Below are positions 16,453-26,762 of a stretch of 64,000 nt of DNA, in pieces. The stretch comes from Verminephrobacter eiseniae EF01-2 (GTDB lineage Bacteria; Pseudomonadota; Gammaproteobacteria; Burkholderiales; Burkholderiaceae_C): the NCBI RefSeq assembly GCF_000015565.1, contig NC_008786.1, positions 372,001 to 436,000 on the forward strand. The letters are read 5' to 3'. Position numbers and translations under genes: made by a program. Under the pieces are notes generated by a model, which saw only the letters and a list, made by a program, of their open reading frames with translations, ran no database searches and had not been told where the DNA came from. The first letter of the stretch is position 1. The number at the start of each line of letters is the position of its first letter.

Positions 16453-19400
16453 TCAATACGCATCAGATTCGATGGCTGGTATCATTCCCGCATGTTTTGA
16501 TTTTTTCCTGCCCATGTACCAGTAATGCGCACGGTCCAGATACAGATAGATCACCGGTGTGGTAAACAGCGTCAGCGCCTGCGATAACACCAGGCCGCCG
16601 ACCATCGCATAACCCAGCGGACGGCGCAGTTCGGAGCCGGCGCCATGGCCCAGCATCAGCGGCAGGCCCGACAGCAGCGCACACATGGTGGTCATCATGA
16701 TCGGGCGAAAGCGCAGCAGGCAAGCCTGGTAGATGGCTGCTTGCGGTTTCATGCCCTGTTGCCGCTCGGCGGTCAGTGCGAAGTCGATCATCATGATGCC
16801 GTTTTTCTTGACGATGCCGATCAGCAAAATAATACCAATCAACGCGATCACACTGAGATCATAACCGCCCGCCATCAGAATCAGCAGCGCGCCGACGCCA
16901 GCCGATGGCAGCGTTGACAAAATCGTCAGCGGATGGATGTAGCTTTCATACAGCAGACCGAGCACGATATACACCGCAATCAGCGCCGCCGCGATCAAGT
17001 AGGGCTGCGACGAGAGCGAATCGCCAAAGGCTTTGGCCGTGCCCTGGAAGGCGCCGGTCAGCGTGGTCGGCACGCCCATCTCAGCCTGCGCCCGGTTGAT
17101 CGCATCGACGGCTTCGCCTAACGATACGCCTGCGGCCAGGTTGAAGGAAATCGTCACTGCCGGAAATTGGCCCTGATGGCTGATCGATAAATAGGCGGTT
17201 TTGCTCGTATCGACCTCGATGAAGGTGGACAGCGGCACTTGCTGGCCGGTGAGCGGCGAAGTCAGGTAGAGCTTGTTGAACAGCGCCGGGTCTCGTTGCA
17301 ATGCCGGCGTCACTTCCAGCACCACATGGTAGCTGTTGATTTGCGTGAAATATTGCGCCACCTGGCGTTGGCCGATGGCGTCGTAAATGCTTGCATCGAT
17401 CAGTGCTGGCGATATGCCGAAACTGGAGGCGCGGGCGCGGTCGATGGTGATGGTGGCGGTGGCGGCATTGTTTTGCTGGTCGGAGACGACATCGGTCAAT
17501 TGCTTCATCCGGCGCAGGCGCTCGACCATTTTGGGCGCCCAGGTATCGAGCTCATCCAGATTCGAGTCGGTCAAGGTGTACTGATATTGCGTGCGCGCCA
17601 GACGGCCACCGACGTTGATGTCCTGGCTGGCCTGCATGAACAGGTTGACGCCCTGGATGCCGGCAATTTGCGGGCGCAGGCGGGTGATGATCTCGCTGGC
17701 GCTGGCCGTGCGGCCTGCATCCGTGGGTTTCAAGGCAATGAAGAAATTGCCGGTATTGAAGGTGGTCGAGCCGGCGCTCATCGCAAAACCAGCCACATCG
17801 GGGTCCTTGCGCACGATTTCTGCCACCTGCAGCAAATGGCGCTGCATCGCTTGTGAAGAAATATCCTGCGCCGATTCGGCAAAGCCGACGATCACGCCAT
17901 TGTCCTGCTGCGGGAAGAAGCCCTTGGGAATCGCCACGAACAGCATGACCGTCATGGCCATGGTGCCGATAAAGGTCAGCAGCGTCACGAACTGATGGCG
18001 CATCACGACATCGAGGCTGCGCTGGTAGCCCTTTTGCAGAATGTCGAAAAAGCGCTCGAATAGTTGATATGGCTTGCCGTGCCGCGCCGCATGGCTGTTT
18101 TTCAGAAAGCGCGAGCACAGCATGGGCGTCAGCGTCAGCGAGATGATGACCGAGACGGCAATGGTCAAGGTCACGGTGACGGCGAATTCGCGGAACAGCC
18201 GACCGACGATGCCACCCATCAGCAGCAGCGGAATGAACACCGCCACCAGCGAGACCGAGATGGAGATAATGGTAAAGCCGATTTCGCTGGCGCCTTTGAG
18301 CGCGGCCTGCATCGGCGTCATGCCTGCTTCGACATGGCGGTAAATGTTTTCCAGCATCACGATGGCGTCATCGACCACGAAGCCGACCGCAATCGTCAGC
18401 GCCATCAGCGACAGATTATCGAGGCTGTAGCCGGCCAGATACATCACGCCCGCCGTGCCCATCAGCGCCAGCGGCACGGTAATGCCGGGGATCAGCGTGG
18501 CGGCCACATTGCGCAGAAAGACGAAAATCACCATCACCACCAGCGCGATGCTCAGCACCAGCGTGAACTCGACATCGCCGACCGAGGCGCGAATGGTCTG
18601 GGTGCGGTCGATCAGCGTATCGACGCGCACGCTGGCGGGAATCGCGGCGCGCAGGCGCGGCATCGCGGCCTTGATGCGACCGACGGTTTCGATCACGTTG
18701 GCGCCCGGTTGTTTGGTAATCGCCAATACGATGGCGCGGCCATTGGCAAGCGTGTCATCGGACGGCGCCATCGCACCGGCATAGGCCCAGGCCGCGATTT
18801 TATTGTTTTCCGGCGCATCGATGGCCACGCCAATATCGCGCACGCGCACCGGCGCGCCATGGCGGTAGGCCAGCACCATGTCATTCCACGGTTCGGCGCT
18901 GAGCAACTGGTCATTGGTATAGACGGTAAAACTCTGGTGCGCGCCATCCACCGTGCCCTTGGGCTGATTGACCGAGGTGGTGGCAATGGCACCGCGAATA
19001 TCCTCCAGACTCAGCCCCAGCGTTGCCAGCCTGGCCGGATCCACCTGGATCCGCACCGCCGGTTTTTGCTGCCCGTGGACACTGACCAGACCGACGCCGG
19101 AAATTTGCGAAATCTGCTGCGCCAGAATATTGTCGGCGTAATCATTGACCTGCGTCAGCGGCAAGGCATCCGATTGCACCGACATGATCATGATTGGCGA
19201 ATCGGCAGGGTTGACCTTGCGGAAGGTCGGCGGGTTCGGCAGGCTGGTCGGCAACTGCCCGGTGGAGGCATTGATCGCCGCCTGCACATCCAGGGCCGCA
19301 GCATCGATATTGCGGTTGAGATCGAACTGCAAGGTAATCTGGGTGCTGCCCAGTGCGCTTTGCGAAGTCATTTGCGACAAACCGGCGATCAGCGAAAATT

Positions 19401-19608
19401 GGCGCTCCAAGGGCTGCGCCACATTCGAGGCCATGGTTTCCGGGCTGCCGCCCGGCAAACTGGCGGAGACCTGAATCGTCGGAAAATCGACTTGCGGCAG
19501 CGGCGCCACCGGCAGTAAAGGCCAGACGGCGATGCCGACCAGCAAAATGGCAATGGCAAGCAGCGTGGTGCCGATCGGGCGCTGGATGAAGCGGGCGGAA
19601 ACACTCAC
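16453..19608 (-). CDS. RND-family efflux pump, HAE1 type (MdtB/MdtC-like)
   Basis: Proton-driven inner-membrane pump of the resistance-nodulation-division superfamily, 1051 residues, the normal length. The N-terminal helix [19 protein letters not shown] and the porter sequence [20 protein letters not shown] are typical of HAE1 drug pumps of the MdtB/MdtC branch. Helix 4 has [14 protein letters not shown], keeping both aspartates of the proton relay. Metal-pump (CusA/CzcA) hallmarks are not evident, so drugs, detergents or bile-like compounds are more likely substrates than metal ions. This contrasts with the metal-type two-component system downstream. Start ATG overlaps the fusion-protein stop by four bases. 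Confidence 0.93.
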   Translation of the reverse strand: MSVSARFIQRPIGTTLLAIAILLVGIAVWPLLPVAPLPQVDFPTIQVSASLPGGSPETMASNVAQPLERQFSLIAGLSQMTSQSALGSTQITLQFDLNRNIDAAALDVQAAINASTGQLPTSLPNPPTFRKVNPADSPIMIMSVQSDALPLTQVNDYADNILAQQISQISGVGLVSVHGQQKPAVRIQVDPARLATLGLSLEDIRGAIATTSVNQPKGTVDGAHQSFTVYTNDQLLSAEPWNDMVLAYRHGAPVRVRDIGVAIDAPENNKIAAWAYAGAMAPSDDTLANGRAIVLAITKQPGANVIETVGRIKAAMPRLRAAIPASVRVDTLIDRTQTIRASVGDVEFTLVLSIALVVMVIFVFLRNVAATLIPGITVPLALMGTAGVMYLAGYSLDNLSLMALTIAVGFVVDDAIVMLENIYRHVEAGMTPMQAALKGASEIGFTIISISVSLVAVFIPLLLMGGIVGRLFREFAVTVTLTIAVSVIISLTLTPMLCSRFLKNSHAARHGKPYQLFERFFDILQKGYQRSLDVVMRHQFVTLLTFIGTMAMTVMLFVAIPKGFFPQQDNGVIVGFAESAQDISSQAMQRHLLQVAEIVRKDPDVAGFAMSAGSTTFNTGNFFIALKPTDAGRTASASEIITRLRPQIAGIQGVNLFMQASQDINVGGRLARTQYQYTLTDSNLDELDTWAPKMVERLRRMKQLTDVVSDQQNNAATATITIDRARASSFGISPALIDASIYDAIGQRQVAQYFTQINSYHVVLEVTPALQRDPALFNKLYLTSPLTGQQVPLSTFIEVDTSKTAYLSISHQGQFPAVTISFNLAAGVSLGEAVDAINRAQAEMGVPTTLTGAFQGTAKAFGDSLSSQPYLIAAALIAVYIVLGLLYESYIHPLTILSTLPSAGVGALLILMAGGYDLSVIALIGIILLIGIVKKNGIMMIDFALTAERQQGMKPQAAIYQACLLRFRPIMMTTMCALLSGLPLMLGHGAGSELRRPLGYAMVGGLVLSQALTLFTTPVIYLYLDRAHYWYMGRKKSKHAGMIPAIESDAY

Positions 19609-20759
19609 TTTGCATATCCTTTCGCAGCGCTGGCCTCGGTGATGCGGCTGCCCGGTTTCAGTTTGTATTGCCCATCGAGCACGACGCGCTGGGCCGATGC
19701 CAGCCCCTTGCCAATGACGGCCATGCCATCCTGAATGCGAACCACCTCGATGGGCTGGATGGCGACGGTGTCATCGGCCTTGACGATATAGACATAGGTG
19801 CCGTCCTGATTGCGCTGCACGGCGGCGGCAGGCAAGGTCAGCGCCATGCCGCGCTCGCTCATTTGCAGATTGACGTTGACATATTGGCCGGGCCACAGCG
19901 CGTGCTGCGGATTGGCAAAGCGCGCCTTCAACTGCACCGTGCCGCTGCTGGTGTCGATCTGGTTATTGAGCAAAATCAGCTGGCCCGTCGCCAGCGGCGC
20001 ATCATTATTACTGCGGGCATAGGCCGTCACCTTGAGCGGCTGGCGGCTGGCGCGTTGCGCGCGATTGATTGCCGGCACGGCTTCTTCCGGCAGCGTGAAC
20101 TGCACGGTCATCGGATCGATCTGGTTGATCACCACCAGGCCGTTGGCATCGGCGGCGTGCACGATATTGCCCGGGTCCACCAGACGCGCACCGGCACGGC
20201 CACTGATCGGCGCCTTGATCGTGGTGTAGCCGAGTTGCACCTTGGCGTATTTGATTTGCGCCTCATCGGTCTTGACGGCGGCATCCAATTGCGCGACCAG
20301 TGCTTTTTGCGTATCGAGTTGCTGCTGCGTGGCGGCGTCTTGCCGGCGCAATGTCATATAGCGCTGCAAATCGGCCTGCGCATTGCCCAACTGCGCCTGG
20401 TCCCTGGCCTGTTGCGCCTGCGCTTGCGCCAGTTGCGCTTGCAGCGCGCGCGGATCGATTTGCGCCAGCAACTGGCCTTCCCTGACATCCTGGCCTTCGC
20501 TAAAACCAACCTTGTCGAGTTGGCCATCGATGCGCGCCTTGACCGTCACGCTGGCGTTCGCCGTGGCCGTGCCAACACCCGCCAGATACAACGGAATATC
20601 GCGCTCCTGCGCCCGCACTGTCGTCACGGAAATGGCCGGGGCGTGCGCGACTTGCGGCGCCTGCGCAACCGCATCGCTGCGCCGCATCAGCGCCGCGCCA
20701 CCCACAAGAACGGCAAGCGCCGCCAGAAGGGACGATTTTTGAATGAATGAAGTCGTCAT
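19605..20759 (-). CDS. RND efflux membrane fusion protein (MdtA-like adaptor)
   Basis: Periplasmic adaptor joining the RND pump to the outer-membrane channel, 384 residues. An N-terminal anchor or signal segment, SLLAALAVLVGGAALM, is followed by the lipoyl half-motif VKARIDGQLDKVGFSEGQDVREGQLLAQIDPR... near residue 70, split by an Ala/Gln-rich alpha hairpin (LAQAQAQQARDQAQ) and closed by YTTIKAPISGRAGARL. The start at 20759 puts the signal segment at the N-terminus; in-frame codons up to 20864 would add an unconserved stretch. The stop overlaps the pump gene start. Confidence 0.9.
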   Translation of the reverse strand: MTTSFIQKSSLLAALAVLVGGAALMRRSDAVAQAPQVAHAPAISVTTVRAQERDIPLYLAGVGTATANASVTVKARIDGQLDKVGFSEGQDVREGQLLAQIDPRALQAQLAQAQAQQARDQAQLGNAQADLQRYMTLRRQDAATQQQLDTQKALVAQLDAAVKTDEAQIKYAKVQLGYTTIKAPISGRAGARLVDPGNIVHAADANGLVVINQIDPMTVQFTLPEEAVPAINRAQRASRQPLKVTAYARSNNDAPLATGQLILLNNQIDTSSGTVQLKARFANPQHALWPGQYVNVNLQMSERGMALTLPAAAVQRNQDGTYVYIVKADDTVAIQPIEVVRIQDGMAVIGKGLASAQRVVLDGQYKLKPGSRITEASAAKGYAK

Positions 20760-20841
20760 GGCTTTATTCGCAGAGTGGTCTTTGCTTGATCTTCGCATCG
20801 ATGGATGAAATTCGGTGCAGCCCGTTTTCAACTCTGTGTGC

Positions 20842-20892
20842 ATCTGCGGATGGAACGAAATCATCCGCAGATTGCGCAGATTGCGCAGATTG
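20842..20892. other. Hairpin plus three 9-bp repeats between efflux genes
   Basis: Arms ATCTGCGGATG (20842-20852) and CATCCGCAGAT (20862-20872) form an 11-bp stem with a 9-base loop. Three copies of CGCAGATTG follow from 20866 to 20892. The site lies in the 171-base gap between the outer-membrane-factor stop and the fusion-protein start. It may be an mRNA processing or attenuation site that sets subunit ratios. Confidence 0.6.
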
Positions 20893-20930
20893 GCGCCGAT
20901 GGCATGGCCTTGGCTTCATTTATCCGGTTC

Positions 20931-22367
20931 TCAATGATTGGCCGCAGCCTGATTCATGTCGCTGGCATGCCAGCCGCCGCCAACCGCCTTGATCAGGGAC
21001 ACGCTGGCCAGCAGTTGGCGCCCCAGCAATTGCACAGCGCCGCGCTGATTGGCGAGCGACGCCGCCTGCGTGGTGAGCACGGATAAATACGTGCTCGTGC
21101 CGGCCTGGTATTGGCTCATTGCCAGCCGTTCGGACAACTGCGCCGCCTTGACCGCCTGATCCTGCACCTGGCTTTCCTGCGCCAGTACGCGCAAGGTCGA
21201 GAGATTGTCTTCCACCTCTTGCAGTCCGCTCAAGACGGTTTGCTTGTAAGTCGCTACCGCCGCATCGAACGCAGCCCGGGCCTGGTCATTGCGCGCATGG
21301 CGGGCGCCGCCATCGAATAACAGCGCCGCCAATGCGCTGCCGAGCGACCAGACCCGCCCCGGCGTGTCGAACAGTTGCGAAAAAGCGCTGCCGCTGTAGC
21401 CACCGGCAGCGCTCAGCGTCAGCGCCGGAAACCAAGCCGCGCGCGCCACACCGATATTGGCATTGGCAGCGGCAGCCAGGCGTTCTGCATTGGCGATATC
21501 GGGACGGCGCTCCAGCAAATCGGAGGGCACACCGGCAGGAATGGACGGCATGCTGGCTTGCAGCGTGGTCTGCGCAGCCAATGTGAATGCAGCAGGCGCC
21601 TTGCCGATGAGAATGGCGATGGCATGCTCCAGTTGCGTGCGCGTGGCATCCAGATCGATCCACTGCGCCTGCGCCGAGCGCAACTGCGTTTCTGCCTGCG
21701 CCACATCGGAGCGCAAGGCGACACCGGCATCATACTGATGCCGTATCAATTGCAGCGAGCGCGTGTAATCAGCCACGGTACGCGCATACAAATCCTTTTG
21801 CAAATCGGTCACGCGCAATTGCAGATAATTCTGCGCCAGCGCAGCCTGAATACTCAAACGCGCCGCCGCGAGACTGGCGGCACCGGCCTCGCTGCCGGCA
21901 TCGCCAGCCTCCGCCAGACGCCGAACGCGGCCCCAGATATCGACCTCCCACGAGGCATTCAGACCAGCGGCGTAGGTATTTTCTGCGCCATTGCTGCTGC
22001 GCGCACGCGAAGCATTGCCGGAAACCTCCGGCCACAAACCGGCATGCGCAATCGCAGCCGCCGCCTGCGCCTGGCGATATTGCGCCTCGGCGAACCGGAT
22101 ATTCTGATTCGCCCGGTTCGCCTGATCGATCAAATCGTTCAGCACTGCATCCTGATAGGCCTCCCACCAGCGCTGCCGGCTATCGATCCGGCCCGGCGTG
22201 GCGATTTTCCACGGCCCCTGCTCCTTGTAAACCACCGGCAAATCCATGGCCGGACGCACATAGTCAGGGCCGACCGCGCAAGCACCGAGAAACAGCGCGC
22301 AGGCGAGCACGCCAAGCAGGGAGAATATTCGTGCGAGTGGCGCGGTCGCTGTCATGGTGGCAGGCAT
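20931..22367 (-). CDS. NodT-family outer-membrane efflux lipoprotein
   Basis: TolC-like outer-membrane channel of the efflux system, 478 residues. The N-terminus has a lipoprotein signal ending LFLGACAVGPDYVRP, with lipidated Cys at about residue 29, typical of the NodT family. Two repeated coiled-coil halves follow (NIRFAEAQYRQAQAAAAIAH and TYKQTVLSGLQEVEDNLSTL). The start at 22367 and an in-frame ATG at 22355 both give good signal peptides. It is the first gene of the efflux operon; a strong palindrome lies about 90 bases upstream. Confidence 0.9.
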   Translation of the reverse strand: MPATMTATAPLARIFSLLGVLACALFLGACAVGPDYVRPAMDLPVVYKEQGPWKIATPGRIDSRQRWWEAYQDAVLNDLIDQANRANQNIRFAEAQYRQAQAAAAIAHAGLWPEVSGNASRARSSNGAENTYAAGLNASWEVDIWGRVRRLAEAGDAGSEAGAASLAAARLSIQAALAQNYLQLRVTDLQKDLYARTVADYTRSLQLIRHQYDAGVALRSDVAQAETQLRSAQAQWIDLDATRTQLEHAIAILIGKAPAAFTLAAQTTLQASMPSIPAGVPSDLLERRPDIANAERLAAAANANIGVARAAWFPALTLSAAGGYSGSAFSQLFDTPGRVWSLGSALAALLFDGGARHARNDQARAAFDAAVATYKQTVLSGLQEVEDNLSTLRVLAQESQVQDQAVKAAQLSERLAMSQYQAGTSTYLSVLTTQAASLANQRGAVQLLGRQLLASVSLIKAVGGGWHASDMNQAAANH

Positions 22368-22453
22368 TGCATTGGCGGATCAAAATAGCCACCAGATGGG
22401 AACATCCCCACAGGCAACTGGCGCCACTGTACGGGGGCGCGCTCAACCGGAGG

Positions 22454-22480
22454 CTGACAGAAATATGACATTTCTGTCAG
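22454..22480. promoter_or_regulatory. Palindromic operator upstream of the efflux operon
   Basis: Arms CTGACAGAAAT and ATTTCTGTCAG pair perfectly over 11 bp with a 5-base spacer. Inside lies TGACATTTCTGTCA, of the TGACA-N4-TGTCA type, resembling binding boxes of CusR/CopR-like regulators. The operon encodes just such a regulator, so autoregulation is likely. It sits 87 bases before the first gene of the operon. Confidence 0.7.
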
Positions 22481-22934
22481 TTTCATTGGTTTGGGTTGAT
22501 GCGCTGGCATGGGGTGGGCGCACTGCCGGGTGCTTTGGGGAAGATCGGGCAGTCAGGCGTTTCGCCCGTTGCGCCATGGGGGACGGGAGTGGCGGGGATT
22601 TCATCACCACGCCGGTCCGGGCATTGCGGCGTATGGCTTTCTGATGGCACAGCGACTGCACTCTGGCTGTTGCAGGCAGAACCCCGTTCCACGAACAGCC
22701 CGCCGCGCTCCCGGATGGGGAGTACGAGCGCCCGCCATCGCGGGGCTTGAACATGGCCCGGGTAAGAACGGTTGCTGAATTTGCAGAAATGTGAAACATT
22801 GCAACCTGATTTCTTGCCAGTGCAGGCAGCCATACGGCCCGACACTGCAACGGAAACCCACTGACGCAACAGCCCAAAAGCAAGCCGAATGCTTCAGGGC
22901 GAGGTTGCCTGTCCCGACATGACTGGGGGCTCGT
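22481..22934. other. Non-coding gap between efflux and amide operons
   Basis: About 450 bases that contain no gene that I can support on either strand. The palindrome at its left edge serves the leftward operon. The right part should hold the promoter of the flotillin-led operon, but no clear -35/-10 pair stands out. Confidence 0.5.
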
Positions 22935-24563
22935 ATGGCGATACTGGCTTGGATCGTTCTGGCGATCGTTGCTGTGGCGGCGGGCGTCGCGTTTTTGCAG
23001 CGCTTTTACCGAAAATCGAGCCGCGACACGGCCATTCTGCGGACCGGTGCCGGAGGGCAGCGCGTTGCTCTGGATGGCGGTTTTTTTGCCTTGCCAATTT
23101 TGCACCGGCTCGATGAAATCAACATGCGGGCACAGCGGGTGCTGATAGCCCGTTCCGGCGCCAGCAGCGTCCTGACCAAGGACTGCCTGCGCGCAGACGT
23201 CAGCCTGGAGTTCCGGGTCAGAGTGGCCGCTTCCGGCGAGGCCGTTGCCACTGCTGCGCAGACGTTTGGCGCGCGAACCCTGCGCTCGGATGAGTTGGGG
23301 CGCATGCTGGAGGGGCGCTTTACCGATGTCATCCAGGCCAGCGCTGCCGAGCGCACTCTGGACGAGTTGCACGGGCAGCGTGCCGCATTCGTTGCCTCGG
23401 TGCGCGAGACCCTGTTGCCCGAACTGACCCGCAACGGCCTGCTCCTTGAGTCGGTTGCGCTCACGCATTTTGATCAGACGCCGTTTTCTGCCCTCAATGA
23501 AAACAATGTGTTCAATGCCGTCGGCATGCGCAAGCTGGCTGAAATCGTCGCCAGCAACAAGAAGCGCCGGGCGGAGACGGAGGCGGACGCCGAAATTTCC
23601 ATTGCCCAGACGCAGTTGCAGGCCAACAAGCGACGCATCGAAATGGCCTTGCAGCAAGATGCGGCACAACTGCACCAGCGCCAGGAAACAGAGAGCCGTC
23701 GCACGAAGGTTGATGCCGATCTGGCCAAGGCCAGGGAATCGGCGCAACTGACCGCCGAGAGCGCCAAGCTGGAGCGCGAACGCGCGTTGTCCGTGCTGCA
23801 AATCCAGCGCGACCATGGCCTGGAGCAGACCAAACTCGAAACACGTCTGGCCGTTGAATTGCAGCGTGTGCAGCAAGCCATGGCCCTGTCGCGCGAGCAG
23901 GAGCAGGAGGCCCTGGCCGCGATCTCCGGTGAAAAGGCCAGGACGCAGTTGTTGTTGGCGCAAGAGCTTGGCCACACGGAGCGCGAGAAAGCCATACAGT
24001 TGCGCGAGCACGAGTTGGCGCTGGCGCGCACCCGCCAGGAAGCCGAAACAGAAAATTTGCGCACCAAAGCGCAGGCCGGCACGTTGCTGGAGTTGGCTTC
24101 GGCGGAGGCGCAAGCCATGCAGGTTCGTGCCCAGGGCAAGGAGGCCGGCATGCGCGCCGAGGCGCAAGGCACAGCCGCAGGCATTGCCGCTGACAACGCG
24201 CAAAGCCCGGACCTGATGCGCCTGCGCCTGGAGTTGGCACGGCTCGAGGCCCTGCCGCTGCTGGCGGAAAAAATGTCCAAGCCGCTGGAAAAAATTGAGT
24301 CCATCCGCGTGCACCATGTCTCCGGCATCGGTGGTGGAGGCGGGGATGGTGGCAAAGGCGGGCCGCTGGATTCGATTTACGACATGGCGATGAATTTGCC
24401 CATGCTCAAAAAACTCGGCGAAACGCTGGGCGCAGACCTGGAGATGGGCATTCCGCAATTGGCACGCGCCGAGAGTGACCATGCGCGTGCCGCGAACGAT
24501 CACCAGAGAGCACAAAACTCCCTCACCCCTCCCGCTCAACCTCGCCCAGGAGATTCGAAATGA
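22935..24563 (+). CDS. Flotillin-like (YqiK/band 7) membrane protein
   Basis: Membrane-anchored SPFH/flotillin-type protein, 542 residues. One N-terminal helix (residues 3-20) is followed by an SPFH-like domain to about residue 200 ([34 protein letters not shown]). Then comes a very long Glu/Ala/Gln-rich coiled coil from about 205 to 430, and a Gly-rich tail [11 protein letters not shown]. Flotillins assemble into membrane scaffolds and organise partner complexes. Its TGA overlaps the start of the ABC substrate-binding gene (ATGA), so it belongs to that operon, an unusual partner for an importer. The start ATG at 22935 is the first that places the membrane helix correctly. Confidence 0.8.
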   Translation: MAILAWIVLAIVAVAAGVAFLQRFYRKSSRDTAILRTGAGGQRVALDGGFFALPILHRLDEINMRAQRVLIARSGASSVLTKDCLRADVSLEFRVRVAASGEAVATAAQTFGARTLRSDELGRMLEGRFTDVIQASAAERTLDELHGQRAAFVASVRETLLPELTRNGLLLESVALTHFDQTPFSALNENNVFNAVGMRKLAEIVASNKKRRAETEADAEISIAQTQLQANKRRIEMALQQDAAQLHQRQETESRRTKVDADLAKARESAQLTAESAKLERERALSVLQIQRDHGLEQTKLETRLAVELQRVQQAMALSREQEQEALAAISGEKARTQLLLAQELGHTEREKAIQLREHELALARTRQEAETENLRTKAQAGTLLELASAEAQAMQVRAQGKEAGMRAEAQGTAAGIAADNAQSPDLMRLRLELARLEALPLLAEKMSKPLEKIESIRVHHVSGIGGGGGDGGKGGPLDSIYDMAMNLPMLKKLGETLGADLEMGIPQLARAESDHARAANDHQRAQNSLTPPAQPRPGDSK

Positions 24564-25783
24564 AAGCTACCCGCAGAAGCGTCTCGATCCGGTTCGCAGG
24601 TCTTGCCGCCGCGCTTGCATTGCCTCGATGGGCGCATGCAGCCGACCCCATCAAGTTCGGCAGTTTGCTGGATACCTCGGGCAACTTCGATGCCTACGGC
24701 AAGCCCATGAATATGGCCACCGACCTTGCCATCGACGAGATCAACCGCAGCGGTGGCTTGATCGGCCGGCAGATCAAAAAGAGTGCTTACGACACCCAGT
24801 CCAACATGGCGATGTACACCAAGTTCGCGCAGCAACTGGCAAGGCAGGACAAGGTGGATGTGGTGATTGGCGGCATCTTGTCCGCCTCGCGCGAGGCCAT
24901 TCGTCCTTTGCTGAACCGCGAGAAGATTTTGTATGTCTACACCCCTTTGTATGAAGGCGGTGTTTGCGATGGCAATACTTTTCTGACCGGAACCACGCCC
25001 GCGCAGCAGGCTGAAGTGCTGGTTCCCTATGCCGTCAAGAAATGGGGCAGGAAGGCTTACATCCTGGCTGCCGACTACAACTACGGCCAATACATGGCCA
25101 AGTGGTTCCAGAAGTTCTTGGCGGAAAGCGGCGCTGCCGATGTCGGCCTTGAGTTCTTCCCGCTGGATGTGTCGGATTTCAATTCGACCATCGCCAAGAT
25201 TCAGGCAGCCAAGCCTGATTTCGTGATCAGCGCGCTGGTCGGCGGCGCACACCTGTCCTTCTACCGGCAATGGGCGGCAGCCGGGATGAAGGGCAAGATT
25301 CCGCTGGTCTCCACCACGCTCGGCGTCGGCAATGAGCATCAGGTGCTGACGGCCGCAGAAGGTGACGGCATTCTGGTGGCTTACAACTACTCCCCGGAGT
25401 TGCAAACACCCGCCAACAAGGTGTTTCTGCAAGCCTGGGGGAAGATGCATGGCGGCAACACCAAGGCCATCAATGAGTTGGCGGTCTTGCACTACCAGGG
25501 CATCAAGCTGTGGGCAGAAGGCGTCAGGAAGGCCGGCAGTCTGGAGCGCGCCAAAGTCATCGGCGCCATGGCCTCCGGGATTTCGATCGATGGCCCCTCG
25601 GGCAAAGTCAGCATCGACGGCCCAACCCACCATGTGACGCTGGATGTGCATGTGATGGAAATACGCGGGCAGCAGTTGAAGGTATTGCAGAGCTTCGCCC
25701 AGCGGCCTCCGCGGGAAACCCAGGCGGTCTGCAATCTGGTCAAGACGCCGGCATCGAGCACGCAGTTTGAAATCAAGCTCTGA
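24560..25783 (+). CDS. Amide/urea-type ABC substrate-binding protein
   Basis: Periplasmic binding protein (peripla_BP_6; relatives AmiC, FmdD, UrtA), 407 residues. A Tat-like or Sec signal [24 protein letters not shown] ends near residue 27, and the mature protein starts [20 protein letters not shown]. The segments [20 protein letters not shown] and [17 protein letters not shown] are typical of the amide/urea branch rather than of leucine-binding proteins. It overlaps the flotillin gene by four bases and leads the permease and ATPase genes. With an amidase fused to the importer ATPase downstream, an aliphatic or aromatic amide is the likely ligand. Confidence 0.87.
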   Translation: MKATRRSVSIRFAGLAAALALPRWAHAADPIKFGSLLDTSGNFDAYGKPMNMATDLAIDEINRSGGLIGRQIKKSAYDTQSNMAMYTKFAQQLARQDKVDVVIGGILSASREAIRPLLNREKILYVYTPLYEGGVCDGNTFLTGTTPAQQAEVLVPYAVKKWGRKAYILAADYNYGQYMAKWFQKFLAESGAADVGLEFFPLDVSDFNSTIAKIQAAKPDFVISALVGGAHLSFYRQWAAAGMKGKIPLVSTTLGVGNEHQVLTAAEGDGILVAYNYSPELQTPANKVFLQAWGKMHGGNTKAINELAVLHYQGIKLWAEGVRKAGSLERAKVIGAMASGISIDGPSGKVSIDGPTHHVTLDVHVMEIRGQQLKVLQSFAQRPPRETQAVCNLVKTPASSTQFEIKL

Positions 25784-25889
25784 TGCGCGGGCGATCCTCC
25801 GGTCACAGCCCCCTTTTTGAACAGGCCACACGCCCACGAGCGCCGCGCGGCCTCCCGAGGGCGCTCATACCGTAGGCGAAGGCACTCCA

Positions 25890-26762
25890 ATGAGCATCGA
25901 CATTGTTTTTGTCAGCGTGTTCGATCTTGCCTATACGGTGGCGACACTGGCCTTGGTCTCGGCCGGGCTGGCCCTGATCTTTGGCTTGATGCGTGTCATC
26001 AATCTGGCGCATGGTGAATTCATCGTGCTGGGCGGCTACACCACCATCGTGGCCTTGCGCATGGGCTGCAACATCTGGCTGGCCATGCTGATCGTTGCGC
26101 CCATCGTGGTGGGCTGCTTTGGTTTTCTGGTCGAACGCCTGGTCATTCGCCACCTGTATGGCAGAACGGTGGACACCATGTTGGCGACCTGGGGCTTGTC
26201 GCTGGCGCTATCGGGGGCGCTGTCGATGATTTTTGGCACCACGACGACGGGTGTTCCCAATCCCGTTGGTTCATTGTCGATCGGGCAGTACCAGGTGGGC
26301 GGCTACAGCCTGTTCATCATCGCGGTCAGCACGCTGTTGCTCGCTTCGCTCTATTTCGTGCTGCGCTCGATGCGGGTTGGCATGATCGTGCGTGGCGCGA
26401 TGCAGTCGGCCGAGATCGCTGCCGCGCTGGGCCACTCGCCGCAGCGCATTTACATGGCGACCTTCGTGGCTGGCAGCATGGTGTCGGGCCTGGCCGGCGG
26501 CGTGCTGTCGCCACTCGTTGGCCTGACGCCTTCTGCGGGTGGCCAATTCATCGCCAAGGCCTTCATCACCGTTATCGCCGGTGGCGCCTCGGTGGTGGCT
26601 GGCACGGTGTCGGCCAGCGCCCTGCTGGGCACGGTAGCCAAGGTGTTCGAACTGCTGAGCAGTCCGGTGGTCGGTGAAATGGCTTTGCTGATCTGCGCCG
26701 TCATTTTGTTGCGGGTGTTGCCCCAAGGCATCACGTCGCGCTGGTTCAAAGGTGCCGCATGA
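25890..26762 (+). CDS. LivH/UrtB-type ABC permease
   Basis: Inner-membrane permease of the HAAT family, 290 residues. Characteristic segments are AGLALIFGLMRVINLAHGEF near residue 29 and a coupling loop EIAAALGHSPQRIYMATF near residue 175. It begins about 106 bases after the binding-protein gene and overlaps the next permease by four bases. That gap between the two genes is the only loose junction in this operon. Confidence 0.9.
   Translation: MSIDIVFVSVFDLAYTVATLALVSAGLALIFGLMRVINLAHGEFIVLGGYTTIVALRMGCNIWLAMLIVAPIVVGCFGFLVERLVIRHLYGRTVDTMLATWGLSLALSGALSMIFGTTTTGVPNPVGSLSIGQYQVGGYSLFIIAVSTLLLASLYFVLRSMRVGMIVRGAMQSAEIAAALGHSPQRIYMATFVAGSMVSGLAGGVLSPLVGLTPSAGGQFIAKAFITVIAGGASVVAGTVSASALLGTVAKVFELLSSPVVGEMALLICAVILLRVLPQGITSRWFKGAA

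Noticed and set aside
22443..24539. Minus-strand open frame of about 700 codons opposite the flotillin-like gene
   Set aside because: His/Gln/Leu-rich sequence with no family pattern. The plus strand carries a clear SPFH and coiled-coil protein, so this is an antisense shadow in GC-rich DNA.
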